64,000 nucleotides of DNA from Solimonas terrae (GTDB lineage Bacteria; Pseudomonadota; Gammaproteobacteria; Nevskiales; Nevskiaceae), in contig NZ_JAAMOW010000003.1 in assembly GCF_011067135.1 (NCBI RefSeq), positions 372,001-436,000 of the forward strand, written 5' to 3'. The position numbers were made by a program, and so were the translations under genes. This document shows positions 55,812 through 64,000 of this stretch, in pieces; the stretch's first letter is position 1, and every line of letters begins with the position of its first letter. The notes under the pieces were generated by a model. That model worked only from the letters and a program-made list of their open reading frames with translations, ran no database searches and was not told the origin of the DNA.

Positions 55812-57622
55812 GTCTGCAATCCGAGGCGCGTGCCACGGCTGCCGCGTTCGCGGTGCGACCGGGCTTCGTGCGCCAGCTCCGCCTGATGGTCGCGGCGTGG
55901 CGCGCATCCGGTTCCGGCAAGGCGCTGATTCGCCGGATGCTGACCGTCGTCGTCGTCATTGCGGCAACGGTCTACGGGCAGATCCGTCTCAACCAGTGGA
56001 ACAAGCCGTTCTTCGACGCGCTGTCACGCCGCGACATCAACGACTTCCTCGTCCAGCTCGGCGTGTTCGCCGTCATCATCGGCACGCTGCTGGTGCTCAA
56101 TGTCACCCAGCGCTGGACGGTGGAGAACCTGAAGATCGAGCTGCGGCGTGGATTGGTGCGCGATCTGGTCGGGCACTGGATGATGCCGCGGCGCGCGTAC
56201 TGGCTGTCGCATTCCGGGCCGATGGGCGTCAATCCCGATCAGCGCATGCACGAGGACGCACTGAAGTTCTGCGATCTGACCGCCGATCTCGGCGTCGGTC
56301 TGTTCCAGGCGACGATCCTGTTCGGCAGCTTCGCCGGCATCCTGTGGTCGCTCTCCAGCGATTTCAGCGTGCGTTTCGCCGGCGCGGACTACGTCGTGCC
56401 CGGCTACATGCTGTGGGCGGCGCTGCTCTACGCCGGTCTCGGTTCGTTGCTCAGCTATGGCGTCGGCCGCAACCTCATCCATCGCAACGCCGAGCGCTAC
56501 GCCAGTGAAGCGGTGCTGCGTTTTTCGCTGGTGCGCGTCAACGAACACCTGGATGCGATCTCGCTCGCCGAAGGCGAGGACGACGAGCGCCTGCGCATCG
56601 AGCGCTATCTGGCCGACGTGCTGGCAGCCGTGCGCCGGCTGGCGCTGGGTCTCACCAATCTGGAGTGGGTCAAGGCCGGCTTCGGCTGGATCACCACGGT
56701 GGCGCCGATCCTTGCCGCCGCGCCGCTGTATTTCAGCGGCAAGGTCTCGTTCGGCGGCCTGATGATGGCGGCGGCGGCGTTCACGCAGGTGGAATCGGCG
56801 CTGCGCTGGTTCGTCGACAACTTCAGCATCATCGCCGACTGGCGCGCCGCGCTGCTGCGCGTCGCGAGCTTCCGGCAGGCGGTGATCGCGCACGACGAGC
56901 GGCCTGCGTTCGACAGCCACATCGAATACGCCGACGGCGACGCCGGCATGCTGGTGATCGACGGCCTCGAGATCGGGTCGCCGGCCGGCCACGACGGCCT
57001 CGAACCGGGGCGGCTGGTGGTGAAGGCCGGCGATCACCTGCAGATCGAGGCCGCGCAGGGCACCAGCAAGACGCGGCTGTTCCGTGCGCTGACCGGCCTG
57101 TGGCCGTGGGGCAAGGGCCGCATCACGCTGCCGGGCGGCGAGCGCATCGTCTACGTGCCGCGCGGCACGCCGTATCTGCCGCGCGGCAGCCTGCGGGAAA
57201 TCCTGGCCTATCCGGGCGCGCTCGAAGGCCACGGCGATGCGGCGTTCACGCACGCGCTCGAGCGGGTCGGCCTCGGCCGGCTGGTCGCGCTGCTCGACGC
57301 GACCGAACGCTGGGAGCACGAGCTCAGCCAGGACGAACAGCTGAGCATCGTGTTTGCCCGTATCCTCCTGCAGGCGCCGCCGTGGGTGCTGATCGACGAT
57401 GCGTTCACGGCACTCGATGCCGACATGCAGGAGCGGGTCGCCGACATTTTCGGCAACGCCCTGCCGCAGACCGCGGTGATCCACATCGGCCGCGCCGGGC
57501 CGGTGCTCGATGCCCTGTTCACGCATGTCGCCCGGCTGGTCAAGGTTTCGGGAATGGCGACGGTCGACGATGATGCGCCCGCGCCGGGCTCGACGCCGGC
57601 ATCGCCCTCCGACTCGCCATGA
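55808..57622 (+). CDS. YddA/SbmA-type ABC transporter with degenerate ATPase
   Basis: A 604-residue protein: an ABC membrane domain of the SbmA/BacA-like type (about 1-340; QIRLNQWNKPFFDALSRRDINDFL and GVNPDQRMHEDALKFCDLTADLGVG are signatures) fused to an ATP-binding domain. The ATPase motifs are altered: Walker A reads AAQGTSKTR (Lys421 kept, two glycines lost), the signature reads LSQDEQ instead of LSxGEQ, Walker B reads VLIDDAFTALD with Asp for the catalytic Glu, and the switch His is missing. Overlaps both neighbours by four bases (ATGA). Confidence 0.85.
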   Translation: MSLQSEARATAAAFAVRPGFVRQLRLMVAAWRASGSGKALIRRMLTVVVVIAATVYGQIRLNQWNKPFFDALSRRDINDFLVQLGVFAVIIGTLLVLNVTQRWTVENLKIELRRGLVRDLVGHWMMPRRAYWLSHSGPMGVNPDQRMHEDALKFCDLTADLGVGLFQATILFGSFAGILWSLSSDFSVRFAGADYVVPGYMLWAALLYAGLGSLLSYGVGRNLIHRNAERYASEAVLRFSLVRVNEHLDAISLAEGEDDERLRIERYLADVLAAVRRLALGLTNLEWVKAGFGWITTVAPILAAAPLYFSGKVSFGGLMMAAAAFTQVESALRWFVDNFSIIADWRAALLRVASFRQAVIAHDERPAFDSHIEYADGDAGMLVIDGLEIGSPAGHDGLEPGRLVVKAGDHLQIEAAQGTSKTRLFRALTGLWPWGKGRITLPGGERIVYVPRGTPYLPRGSLREILAYPGALEGHGDAAFTHALERVGLGRLVALLDATERWEHELSQDEQLSIVFARILLQAPPWVLIDDAFTALDADMQERVADIFGNALPQTAVIHIGRAGPVLDALFTHVARLVKVSGMATVDDDAPAPGSTPASPSDSP

Positions 57623-59862
57623 AAATGTCGCCGATCAAATGGCTGTGCCTGTGCGTGCTGATGCTCCTGGCGATGCCGGCGTCGGCGCAGGATCGCCAGG
57701 TGTTCGGCTTCAAGGCGCCGGCCGGCATCGATGCGCCGGAGGTGCCGGCGGTGATGCGCGATCTCGCCGAACGCGTGCTGCCGGTCTACCAGGACCCGGA
57801 CCCCGATCGCTATCTCGCCACTCTGTCCGCATTGCAGTGGGCCGACAGCAACTACAAGGCGGCCGAAGAGACGCGCGAGACCCTGCGCGAGCGCGAATCC
57901 GCCACCGACGCGACCGGGCCCGGCGCCGGTCAGGCGTTGCTGTTCGACGTCTATGCGCGCGCCAAGACCATCGAGGCGACTGGCAGCGCGGGTTTCGCGC
58001 AGGCCTTCACGCAGTCGTTCCACGATGTCGTCGGCAAGCTCGACGACCTGGCGGCGTCGGCGGTCACCAATGCGCTGCAGGCGTCGCCGCCGCCGTTTCG
58101 CGAGGCCTGGCAGCAGGCTCTCGATCGCGCACGCGGCAAGGACAGCATCGAACTGCCGGAAGCGACCGCGCTGATTCGCGCGTACTTCGCCTACGAGGCG
58201 AATCGCGAACTGGCGCCGCTGGCCGCCGCGCTCGGCGCCGACGAAGACCGTCGGCGCTATGCCGTCGACGACGACGTGCTGATCGCGACACCGGCCGGCG
58301 TGCCGATTCACGCGCGCGTGGTGCGGCCGAAGCGCGGCGCCGCGAAGCTGCCGACGCTGCTCGAATTCACCCTGCAACTGTCGCCGGCCGACGCGCGCAC
58401 CAGTGCTGCGCATGGTTATGTCGGTGTCGTCGCCTACACGCGCGGCAAGCTCGGTGGCCCGAAAGCGTCGCTGGTGCCGTTCCGCTATGACGGCGTCGAT
58501 GCGCGCGCGGTGATCCGCTGGATCGCCCGGCAGCCGTGGAGCGATGGTCGTGTCGGCATGTACGGCAGCGACTACGCCGGCTTCGCAGCCTGGGCGGCGA
58601 CCAAGAATGTGCCGCGCGAGCTGAAGACCATCGTCACCGCCGATGCGATCGCCCCGGGCATCAGTTTCCCGATGGAAGGGCACATTTTCCGCAACGAGGC
58701 CCTGCGCTGGGCGACGGATCACGCGGTGCCGGGTGCCGTGATCGATGACGATCGCGACGACGCGCGCTGGCAGGCGCTCGATCGCCGCTGGTATGCGAGC
58801 GGCAAGCCGTATCGCGATCTTGCGGTGCTCGCCGATCTGCCGCGCAGCGTGTTCCGCGACTGGCTGCATCACCCCAGCTACGATCACTACTGGGAACGCA
58901 CCAGTCCGTTCCGGAAGCAGTTCGCGCACATCGGCATTCCGGTGCTGTCGATCGGCGGCTACTACGCGCAGGGCGCGGTCGGCACGCTGTACTACTATCG
59001 CCAGCATCTGCAATACCGGCCGGACGCCGATCACGTTCTGCTGCTCGGCCCCTATGACGACCGCGCGCTGCGCGACGGTCCGGCGCCGAGTCTGCGTGGC
59101 ACGGCGGTGTCGCCCGCAGCGCAGATCGATCTGCTGGCGCTGCGCTACCAGTGGTTCGATCACATCTTCAAGGGCGCGGCCAGGCCGGCGCTGCTGCCGC
59201 AGCGCGTCAACTATCAGCTGATGGGCACCGACGAATGGCGCCACGTGCCGTCGCTGCAGGCGATGGCCAACGGCGTGCTGAAGATCTATCCCGCCGGCGC
59301 CGCGGCTTCGTCGACCGCCGGTGCCCCGGTTCATACGCAGACCGTCGATTTCGCCGATCGCAGCGACACCGCGATACCGGTGCCGCCGCCGCTCATGCCG
59401 ATCTCGCTGCCGGCCGATCCGGGTCTTCTTTTCGAAAGCGAAGCCCTCAAGCAGACCACCGATGTCAGCGGCATCGTCAGCGGCGAGCTCGATTTCGTCA
59501 TCAATAAATACGACTTCGATCTGCGTCTGACGCTGTACGCGCAGAGCGTTGACGGGCACTACCTGCAGCTGGCCGACCCCTACGAGTTCCGTGCCAGCTA
59601 TGCGCGCGACGACGTCGATCGCCACCTGCTGAAAGCCGGCATCCGCCAGAAGCTCAAATTCACGAGCGGGCAGATCGGCGCCATGAGACTGCCGGCCGGC
59701 AGCCGCGTGATCGGCGTGCTCGCGGTCAGCAAGCGACCGGACCGGCAGCTCAACTACGGTGCGGCCGACGACGTCAGCGTCGAATCGATCGCCGCCGCCA
59801 GGGTGCCGATGGAGATTCGCTGGTATGGTGACAGCCACCTCGACGTGCCGGTCCGGCGCTGA
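57619..59862 (+). CDS. CocE/NonD-like exported protein, catalytic Ser and His altered
   Basis: A 747-residue protein with signal peptide (WLCLCVLMLLAMPASAQ). The middle (about 210-535) is an alpha/beta hydrolase of the X-Pro dipeptidyl-peptidase S15 type, and the end (about 570-735) is the jelly-roll PepX_C domain. The nucleophile elbow reads GMYGSDYAGF where the family has GMYGxSYxG, so Asp318 stands where the serine should be; the later GPW-x-H block reads LLGPYDDR, without the His. It may be a binding protein or use another mechanism. Residues 30-200 are a helical domain I do not recognise. Confidence 0.78.
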   Translation: MKMSPIKWLCLCVLMLLAMPASAQDRQVFGFKAPAGIDAPEVPAVMRDLAERVLPVYQDPDPDRYLATLSALQWADSNYKAAEETRETLRERESATDATGPGAGQALLFDVYARAKTIEATGSAGFAQAFTQSFHDVVGKLDDLAASAVTNALQASPPPFREAWQQALDRARGKDSIELPEATALIRAYFAYEANRELAPLAAALGADEDRRRYAVDDDVLIATPAGVPIHARVVRPKRGAAKLPTLLEFTLQLSPADARTSAAHGYVGVVAYTRGKLGGPKASLVPFRYDGVDARAVIRWIARQPWSDGRVGMYGSDYAGFAAWAATKNVPRELKTIVTADAIAPGISFPMEGHIFRNEALRWATDHAVPGAVIDDDRDDARWQALDRRWYASGKPYRDLAVLADLPRSVFRDWLHHPSYDHYWERTSPFRKQFAHIGIPVLSIGGYYAQGAVGTLYYYRQHLQYRPDADHVLLLGPYDDRALRDGPAPSLRGTAVSPAAQIDLLALRYQWFDHIFKGAARPALLPQRVNYQLMGTDEWRHVPSLQAMANGVLKIYPAGAAASSTAGAPVHTQTVDFADRSDTAIPVPPPLMPISLPADPGLLFESEALKQTTDVSGIVSGELDFVINKYDFDLRLTLYAQSVDGHYLQLADPYEFRASYARDDVDRHLLKAGIRQKLKFTSGQIGAMRLPAGSRVIGVLAVSKRPDRQLNYGAADDVSVESIAAARVPMEIRWYGDSHLDVPVRR

Positions 59863-59908
59863 GCGTCGGGTCTGTCACGCTGGCTGCATCACAAACGGAA
59901 CGACGACG

Positions 59909-60382
59909 ATGGCGAAGCGTGATCTCAACCTGTTCGAGTCGGCCACCAGCCGCGCACGAGTGATCCGCCAGGGCGAGATCGTGCAGGTGGTGATCGACGG
60001 CGGCGGTGCGTTCGTGACCTTCATGCAGGAGTTCAATCAGGCCAAGAAGTGGGCGACGCCGAAGACCGCGAGCGGCAACATGATTACCGACCGCGGCCGC
60101 TTCTTCGAACAGATCGGCACGCTGGTGTCGCGACCGGGCAGCATGGTCGGCACGCGCGGCAGCGGCAAATACGTCGAGAACCTGGTGCGCGCGATGAACC
60201 AGGCCGGCTACGACATCGGCGAATGGATGTTGCCGCCCGAACTCAAGGATCTCGCGACTGCACACCTGAAGACCATGCCGAAGCGCGGCGCGCTGGCCGC
60301 CGCCGAAGCGGCCGCGGCCGAAGTACGCGACCGGGCGCAGGCCGACGATCCGGACGCAGCCGGCGACGACGGAAAGCGCTGA
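59909..60382 (+). CDS. Conserved-looking hypothetical protein
   Basis: A 157-residue soluble protein with no signal peptide or membrane span. Not recognised. The central part (RVIRQGEIVQVVIDGGGAFV, AKKWATPKTASGNM) looks folded; the C-terminus is Ala/Glu/Asp-rich (AAAEAAAAEVRDRAQADD). It starts 46 bp after the glucan operon and may be a separate unit. Confidence 0.6.
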   Translation: MAKRDLNLFESATSRARVIRQGEIVQVVIDGGGAFVTFMQEFNQAKKWATPKTASGNMITDRGRFFEQIGTLVSRPGSMVGTRGSGKYVENLVRAMNQAGYDIGEWMLPPELKDLATAHLKTMPKRGALAAAEAAAAEVRDRAQADDPDAAGDDGKR

Positions 60383-60386
60383 ACGA

Positions 60387-61553
60387 TCAGCGCCGCGTCG
60401 CGGCGATCGCCGCCGCGTGATGGCGAAACGCGCGCTGCCCGAGCAGGACCGACGAGACGCCGGCGAAGGCGATCAGCGCGACGACGCCGGACCAGCCGAA
60501 GTGCGTCCATAGCGGTGCCGGCAATACACCGCCGACCGTGCCGCCGATGTAATAGCAGGTGACGTAGAGTCCGACCGCCGCGCCGCGCGCATGCGGCACG
60601 GCCTCGCCGACGAAGGTGGTCGCCGCGGTCTGCGCGCAGAACAGGCCTGCCGAAAACAGCGTCAGACCGACGATCACGCTCGGCAGCGACGGCACGATCG
60701 TGATCAGCAGGCCGGCGATCGCGACGCTCCAGGCAAACGCCAGCACCTGCGAATGGCCGTGACGGTTGAGCAGGCGACCGGACAGCGGCGTCGTCACCAC
60801 GCTGACCAGATAGACGACGAAGATTGCCGACAGTCCGCCGGGGCCGAGATTGAACGGCGCTTCGGCGAGGCGTAGCGAGACGTAGGTGAAGCCGGCGACC
60901 AGTGCGAACAGCAGCGCGAAGCCGGCTGCATAGACCGCGCGCAGCGCCGGATTGCCGAGCAGCGCCGCGAACTTCACGCGCGGACCCTGCGCGGTGCGCG
61001 GCAGCGGCTGGTCCGGCGTCAGCCAGGCGCGGATCAGGACGGCCAGCACGATCTGCAGCAGTGCCAGCGCCGCGAAGCTCCAGCGCCAGCCGCAGAACTC
61101 GGCGACGACGCCGGACAGCAGGCGGCCGCAGAAGCCGCCGGCGATGGTGCCGGCCATGTACAGCGCGGTGACGGCGCGTGCTTCGCCGGGCGGCCACTGG
61201 TCTGCGGTATAGGCGACGGTGACCGCGAAAATGCCGGGCAGTGCCAGGCCTTCAAGCAGCCGGGCGATCACCAGCAGCGCGGGGGTCGGTGCGAGCGCCG
61301 ACAGCAGGCTCGGAATGGCGGCGATGAACGCGGCCAGCACGATCACACGGCGACGGCCGAGGCGGTCGGCGAGTCGGCCGACCAGCGGCGCGGCGACGGC
61401 AACACCGGCGGTGCCGGCAGAGACCACGGCGCCGGCCATCGCGGCGCTCTGGCCGACGAATTCGCGCAGCAGCGGCAGCAGTGACTGCGGCGCGTACAGC
61501 GGCACGAAGGCGGCAGCACCGCAGAGGCAGACAGCGACGCGACGGCGATCCAT
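60387..61553 (-). CDS. MFS transporter, YnfM-like drug/arabinose efflux type
   Basis: A 388-residue twelve-span major facilitator. The loop 2-3 motif is GRLADRLGRRRVIVLAAF, and FAVTVAYTADQWPPGEARA, GWRWSFAALALLQI and VGLYVTCYYIGGTVGGVLP fit the YnfM group. The substrate is unknown. The Met at 61553 gives the usual N-terminus (RRRVAVCLCGAAAFVPLYAP). It is convergent with the hypothetical gene (4 bp apart), and a palindromic element lies 64 bp upstream. Confidence 0.88.
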   Translation of the reverse strand: MDRRRVAVCLCGAAAFVPLYAPQSLLPLLREFVGQSAAMAGAVVSAGTAGVAVAAPLVGRLADRLGRRRVIVLAAFIAAIPSLLSALAPTPALLVIARLLEGLALPGIFAVTVAYTADQWPPGEARAVTALYMAGTIAGGFCGRLLSGVVAEFCGWRWSFAALALLQIVLAVLIRAWLTPDQPLPRTAQGPRVKFAALLGNPALRAVYAAGFALLFALVAGFTYVSLRLAEAPFNLGPGGLSAIFVVYLVSVVTTPLSGRLLNRHGHSQVLAFAWSVAIAGLLITIVPSLPSVIVGLTLFSAGLFCAQTAATTFVGEAVPHARGAAVGLYVTCYYIGGTVGGVLPAPLWTHFGWSGVVALIAFAGVSSVLLGQRAFRHHAAAIAATRR

Positions 61554-61616
61554 CGGGGTTCCGGTTCGAAGGCGCGCGCACGGTACGCCTCGCGCCTGAC
61601 GCTGTCCAACGGCACC

Positions 61617-61885
61617 AGGGCCTGTTAACGCGATGGACGATCGCTGCGTTGCTGCCAGCAATCACGCCAGGCAAGGCACGAGCCGCAGGGCTTGGTGACG
61701 CCAGGCGCAAGGCTCGTAACGCCGCATGGCGAGATTTCTGGCGCAACCCGAATGGGGCGGGGCCGTTTTGGCGCAGGGCGGCGTTGCCAGCCGCTTGCCT
61801 GGCGCCACCAGGCGGCGCGGCTGGCGCCTTGCCCTGCGCCAAAACGACCTCCGCCGCAGCGATTGCCATCGCGTTAACAGGCCCT
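61617..61885. mobile_element. MITE-like element with 20-bp terminal inverted repeats
   Basis: GGGCCTGTTAACGCGATGG at 61618-61636 is perfectly inverted at 61866-61884, and one more base (A/T) matches outside. Inside is a near-complete cruciform: CGTTTTGGCGCAGGGC (61764-61779) with its complement at 61831-61846, then GCCAGCCGC/GCGGCTGGC and GCCTGG/CCAGGC. No gene is encoded. The size (about 270 bp), perfect ends and internal symmetry suit a miniature inverted-repeat transposable element. The right end runs into the hda stop codon. I could not identify a target duplication. Confidence 0.7.
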
Positions 61886-62555
61886 AGGCGGATGTCTTCA
61901 GTACGGTCTGCGCAAACGGGACGGTGAGACGGCGCTTTTCGCGCAGCGACGCCGCATCGAGTGCGGCCAATGCCTCGACCAGCGCGCCCGGCGTACGGGA
62001 CTGGGTTTTCAGCAGCCAGCGCGTGACATCGTCCGGCAGCGCGATGCCGCGGGCCTGCGCGCGATCCCGTAGTAGTGCCGCGCGGTCGTCGTCGTCGAGC
62101 GGGTCGAGGCCGAGCACGACGCAGGCGGCGAGCCGCGTGCGCAGATCGGGCAGGGCGGCCGCCAGATGGTCCGGTGGCGCAAGTGCCGCAAGCACGAACG
62201 CTTGCCCGGCGGCTCGCCGCCGATCGATCAGACGCAGCAGGGCCAGCGCCCAGTCGCGGATGTCGATCACCGCGTCGAGGTCGTCGAGCGCGAGCAGGGC
62301 CTGCGCGTCGAAACCGTCCAGCGCGTCCGGACCATAGCCGGCCAGCTCGCGCAGCGGCAGATAGGCGCCGCCGCGTTCGCGGCACACGGCCTGCAGCAGA
62401 TGCGTGCGGCCGGACTGTGGCGGACCGTAGAGCAGCGTCGGGTGATCGAGCGCGCGCAGCGCGGCGACGACATCGGCGTTGCGGCCGGGCCAATAGCTGG
62501 CGAAGCTCGCCGTGTCGCGCAGTTGCACGGCGAGCGCAAGCTGCCGACCCTTCAT
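61884..62555 (-). CDS. hda: DnaA regulatory inactivator Hda
   Basis: AAA+ protein that promotes hydrolysis of DnaA-ATP after replication starts. It is 223 residues: clamp-binding-like N-terminus (RQLALAVQLRDTASFASYW), P-loop LLYGPPQSGRTHLLQA, Walker B LLALDDLDAV, and the DnaA-like ending. Walker A has Arg for Lys (SGRTH), as is usual in Hda. It starts inside the stop of the AI-2E gene (ATGA overlap), a conserved pairing. Its TAG stop is formed at the border of the MITE-like element. Confidence 0.92.
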   Translation of the reverse strand: MKGRQLALAVQLRDTASFASYWPGRNADVVAALRALDHPTLLYGPPQSGRTHLLQAVCRERGGAYLPLRELAGYGPDALDGFDAQALLALDDLDAVIDIRDWALALLRLIDRRRAAGQAFVLAALAPPDHLAAALPDLRTRLAACVVLGLDPLDDDDRAALLRDRAQARGIALPDDVTRWLLKTQSRTPGALVEALAALDAASLREKRRLTVPFAQTVLKTSA

Positions 62556-63685
62556 GTCGCGGTCGGCGGCTCTTCGCCGTTCGGCGCGGCCGGTTCTTCG
62601 TGCGGCGCGGCGCCGCCACGATACAGCGCGCTGCGCAGCCACTGATCCTTGGCGTGGCGCAGCGCCACGGCGATCACGGCCGACACCGGCAGCGCGACCA
62701 GCACGCCGATGAAGCCGAACAGCTGGCCGCCGGCCATGACCGCGAAGATCACCGCAACCGGATGCATGCCGATCTTGTCGCCGACCAGGATCGGCGTCAG
62801 CACCGCGCTTTCCATGATCTGGCCGATGCCGAACACCAGGCAGATCCACAGCAGCGGCAGCCATTCGTGCGTCTGCACCAGCATCGCGATCAGCGCCGAA
62901 CCGAAGCCGACGACGAAGCCGAGATACGGCACGAAGCTGAGCAGCCCGGCGATCACGCCGATGATCAGGCCGAGCTTGAGGCCGGTCAGCGTCAGGCCGA
63001 TCGAATAGATCGCCGCGAGCGCCGCCATCACCAGCAGCTGACCGCGGATGAACGATCCCAGGACCTCGTCGGCCTCGCGCGCAAAGCGCTGCGAGCGCGG
63101 CAGCGCGCGCGGCGGAATCAGGCTCGCGATCCATGCGACCAGACGATCCCAGTCGCGCATCAGGTAGAAGCTGACGATCGGGATCATCAGCAGATTGGCG
63201 ACCATCGTTGCGAAGGCCTTGCCGGATTCCGAGACCTGCAGCCACAGCGTCTTGACCACGCCACCGGCCTGCGACCAGTGCTCGCTGACGATCTGTTGCA
63301 GGCCTTCGGCATCGAGGTGCGTGCCGGCTGGCAGGTGGATGCCGAGCTTCGGCAGGCCGTTGTCGAGAATCCAGTTGACCCAGGCCGGGATGTTGTGGAT
63401 CAGCGCCACGCTCTGCTCATACAGCATCGGCGCGAGCAGGATCAGCAACAGCAGCATGACGATGACGATGCCGCTGAACACGATCGCGACCGACGCCGTG
63501 CGTGACAGGCCGACCCGTTCGAGACGGTCTGCGGTCGGGTCCCCGAGATAGGCGATGCCGGCGCCGATCACGAACGGGGCCAGGATCGGCGTCAGGAACC
63601 ACAGCAGGATCAGGGCCGCCAGTGCGCCGGCGTACCAGGGCCAGTGCTGTTTGACGGAGGTGCCGACGTCGTCGATTTCGTTCAT
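62552..63685 (-). CDS. AI-2E family transporter, PerM-like
   Basis: A 377-residue membrane protein with about eight spans (WYAGALAALILLWFLTPILAPFVIG; IYSIGLTLTGLKLGLIIGVIAGLLSFVPYLG) and family blocks SFYLMRDWD, GQLLVMAALAAIY and IMESAVLTPILVGDKIG. Transport substrates are uncertain in this family. It overlaps both neighbours by four bases, forming a DUF2066-perM-hda operon as in many gammaproteobacteria. Confidence 0.93.
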   Translation of the reverse strand: MNEIDDVGTSVKQHWPWYAGALAALILLWFLTPILAPFVIGAGIAYLGDPTADRLERVGLSRTASVAIVFSGIVIVMLLLLILLAPMLYEQSVALIHNIPAWVNWILDNGLPKLGIHLPAGTHLDAEGLQQIVSEHWSQAGGVVKTLWLQVSESGKAFATMVANLLMIPIVSFYLMRDWDRLVAWIASLIPPRALPRSQRFAREADEVLGSFIRGQLLVMAALAAIYSIGLTLTGLKLGLIIGVIAGLLSFVPYLGFVVGFGSALIAMLVQTHEWLPLLWICLVFGIGQIMESAVLTPILVGDKIGMHPVAVIFAVMAGGQLFGFIGVLVALPVSAVIAVALRHAKDQWLRSALYRGGAAPHEEPAAPNGEEPPTAT

Positions 63686-64000
63686 CGCACGAGGCGCAGG
63701 CCCAGCGTGCCCGGGGCCGCGTTCGGGTCGCGCACGAACTGCGGGCCGTTGCCGAGTGCGCCGACCAGACGCGCGGCGCCGCCTTCGGCGTCGACCGCCA
63801 GCGACAGGTGATCGGCGTCGGCGCCGAGCACGGCAACCCGGCGCACCCCGGGCACCGCGCGCAGCGCGCTCAGGGTGCGCGCGTAGTCGGCACTGCCGCG
63901 CAGACCGCTGACGACGAGATCGGTGTTCTGCGCCGGTGCCGAGCTGATGCCCCAGACCGGCAGGCCGGCGGCGCGCAGCTGGCGATCGACCGCGGTCTTG
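63682..64000 (-). CDS. C-terminal part of DUF2066-like protein
   Basis: The last 105 residues of a gene that enters from the right edge. Readable segments are AVDRQLRAAGLPVWGIS, VSGLRGSADYARTLSALRAV, VRRVAVLGADADHLSLAVD and the ending GTLGLRLVR. It is coupled to the PerM-like gene by an ATGA overlap. DUF2066 is proposed mainly because that family precedes PerM and Hda in many gammaproteobacteria; the alternating domain pattern agrees but is not proof. Confidence 0.55.
   Translation of the reverse strand, partial: KTAVDRQLRAAGLPVWGISSAPAQNTDLVVSGLRGSADYARTLSALRAVPGVRRVAVLGADADHLSLAVDAEGGAARLVGALGNGPQFVRDPNAAPGTLGLRLVR

Overview
The window is high-GC (about two-thirds G+C by eye) bacterial chromosome with tightly packed operons. 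The family set points to a gammaproteobacterium: a GlrK-QseG-GlrR type three-gene signalling operon, Hda encoded next to a PerM-like AI-2E protein and a DUF2066-like gene, EttA, RlmI-type methyltransferase and Lgt-ThyA. The split glycine decarboxylase (P1/P2), the acyl-CoA-binding protein and the alginate genes suggest a non-enteric lineage such as the Nevskiales/Xanthomonadales side; this placement is inference only.

Layout. 1-2030: a two-partner-secretion outer membrane transporter (TpsB) and the start of an exported protein, both minus. 2255-7690: a tandem glycine riboswitch with an extra upstream partial copy, then gcvT-gcvH-gcvPA-tpx-gcvPB and a terminator. 7719-12329: a small membrane protein, dgkA, a PfkB kinase, an RlmI-type methyltransferase, lgt and thyA. 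12373-15542 (minus): sensor kinase, QseG-like lipoprotein and NtrC-type response regulator. 15543-16113: a 570-bp control region with three TGTC-N10-GAC(A/G) sites and a -24/-12 (sigma-54) promoter. 16114-34711: a complete 13-gene alginate cluster, algA-algC-algD-alg8-alg44-algK-algE-algG-algI-algJ-algF-algX-algL. 34878-41630: folA, an acyl-CoA-binding protein, a divergent GFA/AraC pair, stress-type small proteins (GlsB-like, CsbD-like), two Crp/Fnr paralogues and a fatty-acid hydroxylase. 41733-50055: SYLF protein, cyclophilin, DUF815 ATPase, a lipoprotein, ettA, sulfurtransferase, DUF4124 protein and ilvA. 50198-50846: a lower-GC patch with an orphan membrane protein and a 5'-truncated rifampin ADP-ribosyltransferase. 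50839-59862: a glucan-degradation locus (GH3 divergent from GH144-GH15-ABC transporter-CocE-like). 59909-64000: an unknown protein, an MFS transporter, a MITE-like element, hda, the AI-2E protein and a partial DUF2066-like gene.

How it works together. The alginate block encodes all four steps from fructose-6-phosphate to GDP-mannuronate (AlgA, AlgC, AlgD, with AlgA used twice), the polymerase (Alg8) with its c-di-GMP receptor (Alg44), the periplasmic scaffold and outer membrane pore (AlgK, AlgE), C5-epimerase (AlgG), O-acetylation machinery (AlgI, AlgJ, AlgF, AlgX) and lyase (AlgL). Regulator and alginate genes sit together between thyA and folA. The divergent NtrC-type regulator and the enhancer-like sites in front of algA suggest that envelope-stress type two-component signalling drives alginate through sigma-54; this link is inferred from sequence and is the most interesting hypothesis here. 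A second theme is a likely small stress regulon around 37.9-41.0 kb, where five starts have an 18-bp motif of the form GTNCG-N5-GCACAG(A/T)C, or a weaker relative of it, about 75-110 bp upstream.
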